Origin: BPGL01 sp035463115
Lineage (GTDB): Bacteria; Actinomycetota; UBA4738; HRBIN12
Reading direction: 5' to 3'
DNA: 11,926 bases
NCBI GenBank assembly: GCA_035463115.1
Contig: DATHTO010000095.1
Span: forward strand, 1-11,926
Part shown: positions 1 to 4,729 of the stretch, in pieces
How positions within the stretch are numbered: position 1 is the first letter of the stretch
Layout: every line of letters starts with the position of its first letter
The notes under the pieces: model-generated
Database searches by the model: none
What the model saw: the letters and a program-made list of their open reading frames with translations, nothing else
Told to the model about the DNA's origin: nothing
Position numbers and translations under genes: made by a program

Positions 1-188
1 CGTCCTCCTTCGGCAGGAACACAACCGTGCGATCGGGGGCGTCATCCCGGGCTTCTGACGAGCGGTAAGCGCGACGATCCATGTCGAGGTCGACTTCGGC
101 TTCTCGACCGACGTCTAGTCCATCAACGGGAATAGCTGCCGGAGAGCGCCGATGTCTAAGCTGCTGGCTTGGTCCAAGGAGCGCCGTC
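1..188. other. Left edge: no gene that can be assigned with confidence
   Basis: Two short readings reach the left edge and neither can be confirmed. On the + strand, frame 2 is open from the edge to a TGA at 56-58 and ends in RAIGGVIPGF, with mostly G/C third positions; it could be the tail of an upstream gene. On the - strand, an ATG at 82-80 opens a frame that runs off the edge and reads DDAPDRTVVFLPKED; it could be the start of a divergent gene. From about 83 to 175 I see nothing convincing. The in-frame upstream extension of the next gene (81-188) is rich in Ser, Arg and Pro and looks non-coding. Confidence 0.3.
176..181 (+). promoter_or_regulatory. Shine-Dalgarno AAGGAG for the tautomerase-like gene
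   Basis: AAGGAG lies 7 nt before the ATG at 189. It decides that start over the far-upstream ATG at 81. Confidence 0.75.
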
Positions 189-521
189 ATGCCGATGGTC
201 ACGGTCTTTAATCTAAGAAGGGACGATCCTCTCGCTGACATGGAGGAGACGATCACGCGAGCGCTGACAAGCATGCCGGAACTCGCCATCAACGGCTGGG
301 AGATCAACGTTGTCCCGGTCCTCGCGCCTGATGGTTTCGACGGCGAGGTCACGAGGGTCAACGTCGAGCTGTGGGAACGGCCGGAGCGCAGCAAGGAGGC
401 CCTGCAGGAGCTTGCGACGCGGGTCGCTCAGGGGTTCCAAGCGGTCGTGGGCGACGACCGCAAGGTGAAGGTCGTCATCAAGCCCTACGACGTCGATTCC
501 GCAGGGTGGATCTCGTTGTGA
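189..521 (+). CDS. Tautomerase-like (4-oxalocrotonate tautomerase superfamily) small protein
   Basis: The 110-residue protein begins Met-Pro-Met-Val-Thr-Val. Pro directly after the initiator Met is what a tautomerase needs for a catalytic N-terminal Pro-1. Two similar beta-alpha-beta halves seem present: residues 1-65 (MPMVTV strand, helix from about 15, then INVVPVLAPDG) and 66-110 (RSKEALQELATRVAQGF helix, VKVVIKPYDVDSAGW strand and tail). The second half resembles the usual helix, V.V.I strand and terminal Gly/Trp pattern of the family. Substrate is unknown; members isomerise keto/enol acids or dehalogenate small acids in the cytoplasm. The start is fixed by a good ribosome site 7 nt upstream. 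The stop is 18 nt before the next gene's start, so the two could be cotranscribed. Family assignment is from motif memory and is moderate; an unrelated small alpha/beta protein remains possible. Confidence 0.6.
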   Translation: MPMVTVFNLRRDDPLADMEETITRALTSMPELAINGWEINVVPVLAPDGFDGEVTRVNVELWERPERSKEALQELATRVAQGFQAVVGDDRKVKVVIKPYDVDSAGWISL

Positions 522-539
522 AGGGGGTCTTCCCGTTCC

Positions 540-966
540 GTGAGCTGCGCCAGGGAGACGTCGCATGGGCATACGTATCGGTGGCGTGGCGGCACGACTA
601 ATGCCGAACTGAACGCAATGCATGCTGAGGCGTTCCATACACTTTGTTCGACGAGACGGAGTGGGATTGGTTCCGCCAGCTGCGCGACCATAGCTTGGGC
701 TGGGTGACAGCGCGTCGTGACGGCGAACTCATCGGTTTCGTGAAGGTGCCATGGGACGGCCTCGTCCACGCGTGGATACAAGACACCATGGTGTCCGATC
801 GAGCGCGGCACCAGGGCATCGGAACAAGGCTCGTGACTCTTGCGGTCGAAGAAGCGCGGAACGCTGGATGCGAATGGTTGCACGTCGACTTCAACGACGA
901 TCTCCGGCCCTTCTATGTCGGCGCGTGCGGGTTTCGACCACGAGCGCGGGACTGATCGAGCTGTAA
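540..966 (+). pseudogene. GNAT-family N-acetyltransferase, broken by two one-base frameshifts
   Basis: Three reading frames in sequence make one GNAT protein. Frame of GTG 540 gives the N-terminus (HTYRWRGGTTNAELNAMHAE, then AFHT) to about 641. From 644 the frame gives the body: FDETEWDWFRQL, the GELIGFVKVPWDG strands, and acetyl-CoA motif A around ARHQGIGTRLV. From about 936 the frame changes again to give the tail SAGLIEL and a TAA at 964-966. Each switch equals one missing base, at CTTTG (642-646) and CGACCA (932-937), both next to short homopolymers. Restoring both gives 429 nt, a 142-residue protein of normal GNAT size. Without repair, only a TTG-initiated 644-955 fragment could be made; it keeps motif A but has a wrong tail. 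A GGGGG-containing stretch at 523-527 could serve the GTG start. The substrate is unknown. Either the gene is decayed or the sequence has two indel errors. Confidence 0.82.
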
Positions 967-1000
967 GTGCGTCCGTCCGAGGTTGGAGGGAGAGAAGAAG

Positions 1001-1351
1001 GTGAATGAACCGTCTCTGGCCTATCTGTCCCTATACGTTGCGGATGTGCAAGCGAGTCGGCGCTTCTACGAGGAACGACTGGGTCTGAGCGTCATCGCCA
1101 GCCACGACTGGGGAGTCGTTGTCGACGCGGGCTCGGTGCGTCTCATGCTCCAGCCACGTGACAGCAGCCGACCAGCCCAGCACGTCGAGATGACGTTCGA
1201 TGTAGACGATGCCGACATGGTCGTGTCGGGGCTGGAGGAGGCTGGAGTTGCAGTGATCGAGCGAGTGACCGACCGGAGCTGGGGAGACCGCGACGGAGCG
1301 GTTTCGGATCCTGACGGAAATGTCGTGTACCTGCGGACCGCATCCCCATGA
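1001..1351 (+). CDS. VOC-superfamily (glyoxalase / bleomycin-resistance fold) protein
   Basis: The 116-residue protein shows the paired beta-alpha-beta-beta-beta modules of the vicinal oxygen chelate fold. Residues 7-32 read AYLSLYVADVQASRRFYEER then LG, the usual first module. Residues 61-90 hold the second module (HVEMTFDVDDADMVVSGLEE), and DPDGNVVYL at 103-111 is the family's C-terminal signature. The typical first metal ligand is replaced (YLSLYV where many members have a His), and no Glu follows DPDGN. It may therefore be a metal-free binding protein of the bleomycin-resistance sort, or have a different metal site, rather than a true glyoxalase I. I chose GTG 1001 because GGAGGG and AGAAGAAG lie just upstream (985-1000); a TTG at 983 is in frame but would consume that ribosome site. 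It starts 34 nt after the broken GNAT. Substrate unknown. Confidence 0.85.
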   Translation: MNEPSLAYLSLYVADVQASRRFYEERLGLSVIASHDWGVVVDAGSVRLMLQPRDSSRPAQHVEMTFDVDDADMVVSGLEEAGVAVIERVTDRSWGDRDGAVSDPDGNVVYLRTASP

Positions 1352-1371
1352 CCGCATGCTGACCGTATTGA

Positions 1372-1591
1372 GCGATCCGCCGGGGAGTTCGTGAGGCCCC
1401 CCAACTGGCGGTCAGCGTGTCGAGCTCCCTCAACGCCGTCGCACGAGCGATGTACGCGCGTCGCGGCTACCCCGACACCGGACTCGGCGAGTTCGAGGAT
1501 GGCTGACTTCTACCGGACCGAGGACGGTCAGCCACAGTGGGACGGACAGCCGCACCGGTTCGTCGTCAAGACCATCGATGGACATGCATGA
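1372..1591 (+). pseudogene. 3' remnant of a second GNAT acetyltransferase
   Basis: Frame 1 from 1372 reads EAPQLAVSVSSSLNAVARAM then YARRGYPDTGLGEF, closely matching motif B and the C-terminal segment of actinobacterial GNAT enzymes (N.VAR.LYER.GY.D.G). It ends at a TGA at 1504-1506. Reading then continues in frame 2 from 1505 as DFYRTEDGQPQWDGQPHRF and VVKTIDGHA to a TGA at 1589-1591, the usual extended tail of such proteins. There is a stop at 1369-1371, and upstream lies the VOC gene rather than an N-terminal GNAT half. So the piece lacks its start, its acetyl-CoA motif A and its frame. It cannot make an enzyme. Its last 14 nt overlap the start of the next GNAT gene. Confidence 0.65.
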
Positions 1592-2060
1592 CCTGACGAT
1601 CCGACCGCTGGGTGAGTGCACAGACCTCATCGAGTTGACCGTCGCCTGGCACATGCCGGAGTTCGACCCCCACGGCGACGTCGACTTCTGGCTGACGGCG
1701 CGCATCCGCGAAGCGCGCGAGGGAGGCGTTCCGTGCGCCTGGGTGGCGCTCGCGGGGCCAACACCGGTCGGCAGCGTGAGTCTCATCGAGAACAACATGG
1801 AGACCCATCCCCAACTCACGCCGTGGCTCGCGGCCCTGTTCGTCCTGCCCGAGCACCGGAACCAGGGCATCGGACGGGCGCTCGTCCGACACTGCGAACG
1901 CGAGGCATCAACCGCCGGGTTCGCGACTCTGTACCTGTTCACCTCGACCGCGCGTGACTACTACGCGCGGCTGGGATGGGTGCCCATCCTCGAAGGTGAG
2001 CCATACGAGAATGTGCTCGTCACGGTGATGAAGCGGGAGCTGCGCATCGCCGCCGACTGA
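1578..2060 (+). CDS. GNAT-family N-acetyltransferase (intact)
   Basis: The 160-residue protein has the full GNAT layout. The N-terminal strand is LTIRPLGE (6-13), then a helix (about 14-26) and the central strands CAWVALAG and VGSVSLIENN (53-73). Acetyl-CoA binding motif A follows, FVLPEHRNQGIGRALVRHCE at about 88-107, where R94-N-Q-G-I-G-R binds the pyrophosphate of acetyl-CoA. Motif B follows as TLYLFTSTARDYYARLGW (117-134). The family transfers acetyl from acetyl-CoA to an amine on a small molecule or protein; sequence alone does not give the acceptor. The ATG at 1578 is the first start after upstream stops; a second ATG lies at 1584. No strong ribosome site precedes either one. It follows the GNAT remnant with a 14-nt overlap, so the remnant may supply or disturb its expression. 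Confidence 0.88.
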   Translation: MDMHDLTIRPLGECTDLIELTVAWHMPEFDPHGDVDFWLTARIREAREGGVPCAWVALAGPTPVGSVSLIENNMETHPQLTPWLAALFVLPEHRNQGIGRALVRHCEREASTAGFATLYLFTSTARDYYARLGWVPILEGEPYENVLVTVMKRELRIAAD

Positions 2061-2069
2061 CGCCCCCGT

Positions 2070-2258
2070 TTGCAGCTGCCGTCGGACGACTTCGACGAGT
2101 TCGAGGTGGCTTCACTCCGGAACGGCTGGCACGACATCTGTTCCCGTCTCGGCGCGACGTGCTTCCAAGGCGCGCTTCATCATGAACACGAACGGGACGT
2201 GCCAAGGGTCACGGCCACGGTAGAGCGCCGCTTGGAGGCGGCGATCACCGGTGTTTGA
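2070..2258 (+). CDS. Small hypothetical protein, unrecognised
   Basis: A 62-residue frame with a TTG start. The peptide is acidic at its start (SDDFDEFEVA) and then reads SLRNGWHDICSRLGATCF and HHEHERDVPRVTATVERRLE. Third positions are mostly G/C and composition is balanced, so it looks coding, but I recognise no family and see no ribosome site before the TTG. It sits in the same frame as the GNAT gene, separated only by that gene's TGA and three codons, so it could also be a piece of a longer lost gene. Its TGA at 2256-2258 overlaps a TTG (2255-2257) that opens the next frame. Confidence 0.4.
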   Translation: MQLPSDDFDEFEVASLRNGWHDICSRLGATCFQGALHHEHERDVPRVTATVERRLEAAITGV

Positions 2259-2290
2259 CCGACTTAGGCGAGGCGTGTTCTCTTCGGCGC

Positions 2291-2707
2291 ATGGATATCG
2301 ATAGGGATAGTCGAGTGGCCGACGACATCCGCGCCATCCGTCGCTACACCGGCTGGGTACTCACCATCCTTGTAGTGGTGGTCGTTGTTCCGATCGTCCT
2401 AACGCTGCTGATGTGGGCGGTTGGGAGCGTGAACGTCTTCAGTGGTGGCGGCGGCAGATCGAACGACGTGAGCCCGTGGTCACGCCAGCCTCCCCAGCTC
2501 GGTGAGATTCCTAGGTCCGTTCGGCTAGCCGAGGTGTTCGAGACTTCCGCGAAGACGTTCTCCTCCTCAGGACCCCATACGGGAACTCGAGTCATGTTCT
2601 TGCGGCACGGAGATCGAGGACCGAGACAGCTGAGCACTGTGATTGCGGTTGGAGACGATTCGGGGGGCCGCGCATTCATGAGCAAACTCAAAGAGCGGCT
2701 TGCTTAA
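2291..2707 (+). CDS. Small single-pass membrane protein, function unknown
   Basis: With ATG 2291 the protein has 138 residues. A charged N-terminal stretch (MDIDRDSRVADDIRAIRRYT) is followed by one strongly hydrophobic segment, about residues 21-44 (GWVLTILVVVVVVPIVLTLL onward). A glycine-rich linker (SGGGG, about 51-55) and a soluble C-terminal part of some 80 residues come next. The Arg-rich N-terminal flank suggests it stays in the cytoplasm, with the C-terminal domain outside. I recognise no motif in that domain; it contains VRLAEVFETSAKTF and a RVMFLRHGDRG stretch. A longer version from TTG 2255 is possible and would overlap the preceding stop. Neither start has a clear ribosome site; I prefer the ATG because DIRAIRRYTGWVL-type N-termini are common in small actinobacterial membrane proteins. 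Confidence 0.65.
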   Translation: MDIDRDSRVADDIRAIRRYTGWVLTILVVVVVVPIVLTLLMWAVGSVNVFSGGGGRSNDVSPWSRQPPQLGEIPRSVRLAEVFETSAKTFSSSGPHTGTRVMFLRHGDRGPRQLSTVIAVGDDSGGRAFMSKLKERLA

Positions 2708-2709
2708 GC

Positions 2710-2714
2710 GGAGG
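2710..2714 (+). promoter_or_regulatory. Shine-Dalgarno GGAGG for the methyltransferase
   Basis: GGAGG lies 8 nt before ATG 2723 and just after the stop of the membrane protein gene, supporting that start. Confidence 0.75.
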
Positions 2715-2722
2715 ATCGGTGC

Positions 2723-3562
2723 ATGAGCGACTCCCACCAAGCTTTGCTGCGGCACTACGAGCCCCGAGGGCTGCTCAAGCGCATCCTTGCCGGCCTCAAG
2801 GCGCTCGACAAGGATCTCTCGTCGCTCACGCACGAGGATCTTGCACCGGCGGACGAGTTCCACTCCAACGGCCGTCCTGCGACGCGCGCACTCGCCGAAT
2901 TTGCGGCGATCCCGAGGGGCGCCCGCGTGCTCGACATCGGCAGCGGTCTCGGCGGACCGGCCCGCTACCTCGCCGCGACCCATGGCTGCGACGTCACCGG
3001 CATCGACCTCTCCCCCGAATTCTGCAAAGTCGCCAACGAGCTCTCGCGCCTGACGAAGCTCGACGGCCGGACGCAGTTTCAGGTCGGCAACGCACTGGAT
3101 CTGCGCTTCGAGGATGAGAGCTTCGACGTCGTGTGGACAATCCAGATGCAGATGAACCTGCCGGACAAGCGCCCACTGTACGCGGGCGCGGTTCGCGTGC
3201 TCAGGCCCGGCGGCGTCTTCGTGTGCCAGGAGATCTGCGCCGGCAACGGTGAGCCGCTCGAGCTTCCCGTGCCGTGGGCAAGCCGCCCCGAGCAGAGCCA
3301 CCTGCTGGAGCCGGACAACCTGCGCAGGCTGATTCGGAGCGCCGGGCTGCGCGAGCGACGATGGCGCGACATCACCGCGGATATCATCGCCGCCCGCAAG
3401 GCGCAACAGGCAAAGGCGCAGGCGGCAGGCGGTGCAGCCGGCTTCCCGCCGCTGGGCATGCACCTCGTTCTGGGTGAACAGGCCGCCACAAAGATGGCCA
3501 ATTCCGCGCGCAATACCGATGCCGGTCGCACCGTCTTCATCCAGGGCGTGTTCGACAAATAG
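2723..3562 (+). CDS. Class I SAM-dependent methyltransferase
   Basis: The 279-residue protein has the Rossmann methyltransferase core. Motif I is VLDIGSGLGGPARYLA at 69-84, which binds S-adenosylmethionine. The acidic residue after strand 2 is D95 in VTGIDLS (91-97). FDVVWTIQMQMNL (134-146) is motif II, and the LRPGG turn is at 160-164. An N-terminal cap with the HYEPRGLL start and a C-terminal substrate region (PVPWASRPEQSHLLEPDNLR) resemble the UbiE / tocopherol-sarcosine-type small-molecule methyltransferases. The Ala/Gln-rich helix at 223-239 seems specific to a subgroup. The acceptor could be a lipid, amine or quinone; I cannot tell. An excellent ribosome site stands 8 nt upstream, and the gene begins 15 nt after the membrane-protein gene, so cotranscription is likely. 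The gene looks complete, unlike many of its neighbours. Confidence 0.9.
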   Translation: MSDSHQALLRHYEPRGLLKRILAGLKALDKDLSSLTHEDLAPADEFHSNGRPATRALAEFAAIPRGARVLDIGSGLGGPARYLAATHGCDVTGIDLSPEFCKVANELSRLTKLDGRTQFQVGNALDLRFEDESFDVVWTIQMQMNLPDKRPLYAGAVRVLRPGGVFVCQEICAGNGEPLELPVPWASRPEQSHLLEPDNLRRLIRSAGLRERRWRDITADIIAARKAQQAKAQAAGGAAGFPPLGMHLVLGEQAATKMANSARNTDAGRTVFIQGVFDK

Positions 3563-3649
3563 CGACGAGGGAGGGCTAAAGTCGGAAGAACCGCCTCTCG
3601 TGGGGGGAACATGTCCGGCCCCGGCAGGGCGCCCCGGGCTGCTCAGACC

Positions 3650-3655
3650 GAGGAG
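3650..3655 (+). promoter_or_regulatory. Shine-Dalgarno GAGGAG for the ORF at 3663
   Basis: GAGGAG lies 7 nt before ATG 3663 and fixes the start of an otherwise unrecognised ORF. The rest of the 3563-3649 spacer is GC-rich with no clear terminator or promoter. Confidence 0.65.
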
Positions 3656-3662
3656 CGAATCG

Positions 3663-3878
3663 ATGGCGACTGTGACGATCAGGTTCCGCGATGGCGATGA
3701 GGAGACATGGAATCTGCACGAGGCAATGCAGCTTGGGGAGTTGGCAAGGCTCTTGACGTCATCTCTGGCACGTGGGTCAGCCGTCTCGTTCGGTGTGGCG
3801 TCGCACCCTGAGCGTCGTGACAGTGGATTTGAGGTCACACGACCCGCTCGGTCGCGAGGCGATCCTCCTGACCAGTGA
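3663..3878 (+). CDS. Hypothetical protein, possibly frameshifted into the next ORF
   Basis: A 71-residue frame with a good ribosome site. The first 40 or so residues (MATVTIRFRDGDEETWNLHE, AMQLGELARLL) look like a real folded start, with a beta strand followed by an amphipathic helix. The tail after about residue 50 (PERRDSGFEV, TRPARSRGDPPDQ) is Arg/Pro-rich and looks like out-of-frame reading. The overlapping frame beginning at 3772 looks more protein-like from about 3810. One extra base between roughly 3760 and 3820 would join the two into a protein of about 126 residues. I recognise no family. Confidence 0.45.
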   Translation: MATVTIRFRDGDEETWNLHEAMQLGELARLLTSSLARGSAVSFGVASHPERRDSGFEVTRPARSRGDPPDQ

Positions 3879-4041
3879 TACGGAGAACCCCATCCACAAG
3901 TGGTGGTTCGACCCGACGACGCTGCAGCTACTAGCGATGAACGACAGCTGGACCGTGGTCACTGCCGGTATCACGCCGACGACGGAGTCCGTTATCCCGG
4001 ATCCGGCGTTCGTGCCGGTATCCAAGGAGCGAAACAGCTAA
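3772..4041 (+). CDS. Hypothetical protein or 3' half of a frameshifted gene
   Basis: An 89-residue frame with a GTG start inside the preceding ORF. From about residue 17 it reads TVDLRSHDPLGREAILLTSD, then HKWWFDPTTLQLLAMNDSWT and VVTAGITPTTESVIPDPAFV. This is a plausible beta-rich segment; the WFDPTTLQLLA part resembles the membrane-proximal sequence of some actinobacterial exported proteins of unknown function, but I would not name it. No ribosome site supports the GTG. It may be the real end of the gene that begins at 3663, with a frameshift between them. The stop is followed by the spacer that precedes the tRNA gene. Confidence 0.4.
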   Translation: MGQPSRSVWRRTLSVVTVDLRSHDPLGREAILLTSDTENPIHKWWFDPTTLQLLAMNDSWTVVTAGITPTTESVIPDPAFVPVSKERNS

Positions 4042-4065
4042 CCCCCAGCTTCGGGACGGTCGAAG

Positions 4066-4203
4066 ATGAGGGTCCGGGCTGGCCATCGCGCCTCCCGCGC
4101 CGTGGACGGCGTGATCGTGAAGCTGGACGGTAACCCCAAAGCCAGGGATGACCGAACAGCGCGGCAACGCCGCATCGTTTACGACCACGTCCGACACGCT
4201 TGA
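4066..4203 (+). CDS. Very small ORF, tentative
   Basis: A 45-residue frame from ATG 4066, containing VDGVIVKLDGNPKARDDRTA and RQRRIVYDHVRHA. The peptide is basic and helix-prone toward the end and reads like protein, but it is too short to assign and has no clear ribosome site. It overlaps another tentative frame from 4148. Confidence 0.25.
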   Translation: MRVRAGHRASRAVDGVIVKLDGNPKARDDRTARQRRIVYDHVRHA

Positions 4204-4322
4204 TCGCCGTCTCGCGCTTGGGGACCGGGTGCCGCTCGGGCGATGCGTCTGATGCGTTCGGGAACCCCGAGAGTTACGCACGCGCGTCGAACGGACTCCG
4301 ACAGACCGACCGCGTCGCGTGA
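4148..4322 (+). other. Tentative frameshifted small ORF before the tRNA gene
   Basis: ATG 4148 opens a frame reading MTEQRGNAASFTTTSDTLDR, RLALGDRVPLG, ending at a TGA at 4250-4252. Another frame then continues as DASDAFGNPESYARASNGLR, QTDRVA to a TGA at 4320-4322. Both parts have protein-like composition and would join with one indel near 4240-4252. That spot carries an imperfect 9-nt direct repeat (GATGCGTCT/GATGCGTTC, 4242-4259). No family is recognised. With the ORF at 4066 this is all I see in the 4042-4350 stretch; I find no promoter or terminator there. Confidence 0.25.
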
Positions 4323-4350
4323 AGCTGCCTCCCACGCAAGGCATCTTGGG

Positions 4351-4423
4351 TGGGCGCTGCAGGGCTCGAACCTGCGACCTTCGCCTTGTAAGGGCGACGC
4401 TCTTCCAGCTGAGCTAAGCGCCC
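4351..4423 (-). tRNA. tRNA-Val (anticodon UAC)
   Basis: The 73-nt - strand sequence folds into a complete cloverleaf. The acceptor stem GGGCGCT/AGCGCCC has seven perfect pairs, with A73 as discriminator. The D arm is GCTC/GAGC with GG in its loop. The anticodon stem is TCGCC/GGCGA with loop CTTACAA, so the anticodon is UAC, read at valine codons GUA/GUG. The T arm is GCAGG/CCTGC with loop TTCGAGC. CCA is not encoded (the 3' flank is CCC), so it must be added by the CCA-adding enzyme. Its first ten bases overlap the 3' end of the zinc-ribbon gene on the same strand. The 3' end faces the accessory region. Confidence 0.97.
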
Positions 4424-4695
4424 GCTCGTGCGGGTTCCGTGTGGCCGCATGCCCGGCACACCACGTCGCCGAGCTGCAGCGACAGCCGCGTGCTTCCGCA
4501 CGCCGCGCACCGGTCCAGGCCGTCGGCCCAGCCGGGGCGATCGCGTTGGCAGTCCGGGCAGATCAAGATCTGCCGTCGGCCCTCGACCGCTCGCACCCAC
4601 GGCGCCGATCGCTTGTCGGGGTCGTAGGTGGCGCGGCCGCAGCGTGCGCACGCGGGTCGCTCGTTCGGCTCGGTGGGACCGTCCTGCGGTTCCAC
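4414..4695 (-). CDS. Small double zinc-ribbon protein, function unknown
   Basis: The 93-residue protein carries two CxxC...CxxC zinc-ribbon sets. The first is C16/C19 (CARCG) with C46/C49 (CPDC), and the second is C63/C66 (CAACG) with C80/C83 (CRACG). The ribbons suggest a structural zinc protein acting on nucleic acid or as a protein adaptor in the cytoplasm; no catalytic motif is seen. The GTG start at 4695 has no strong ribosome site. The gene follows the membrane-protein gene by 34 nt on the same strand and runs into the tRNA gene. Its TAG stop is bases 8-10 of the tRNA. The group could be one transcript, from which the tRNA would have to be processed out. Confidence 0.7.
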   Translation of the reverse strand: MEPQDGPTEPNERPACARCGRATYDPDKRSAPWVRAVEGRRQILICPDCQRDRPGWADGLDRCAACGSTRLSLQLGDVVCRACGHTEPARAGA

Positions 4696-4729
4696 GGTTC
4701 ACCAGGATACCGACGCCACTGACCGTCGT

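Noticed and set aside
518..601. A 27-residue ORF starting at a GTG that overlaps the tautomerase-like stop
   Set aside because: A different frame over the same bases gives the expected N-terminus of the GNAT gene, which explains the stretch better.
1..4350. Integron-type gene cassette array suggested by the many small same-strand enzyme genes
   Set aside because: Most spacers (about 10-35 nt) are too short for attC sites, and I found no paired GTTRRRY/RYYYAAC cores between the genes and no integrase.
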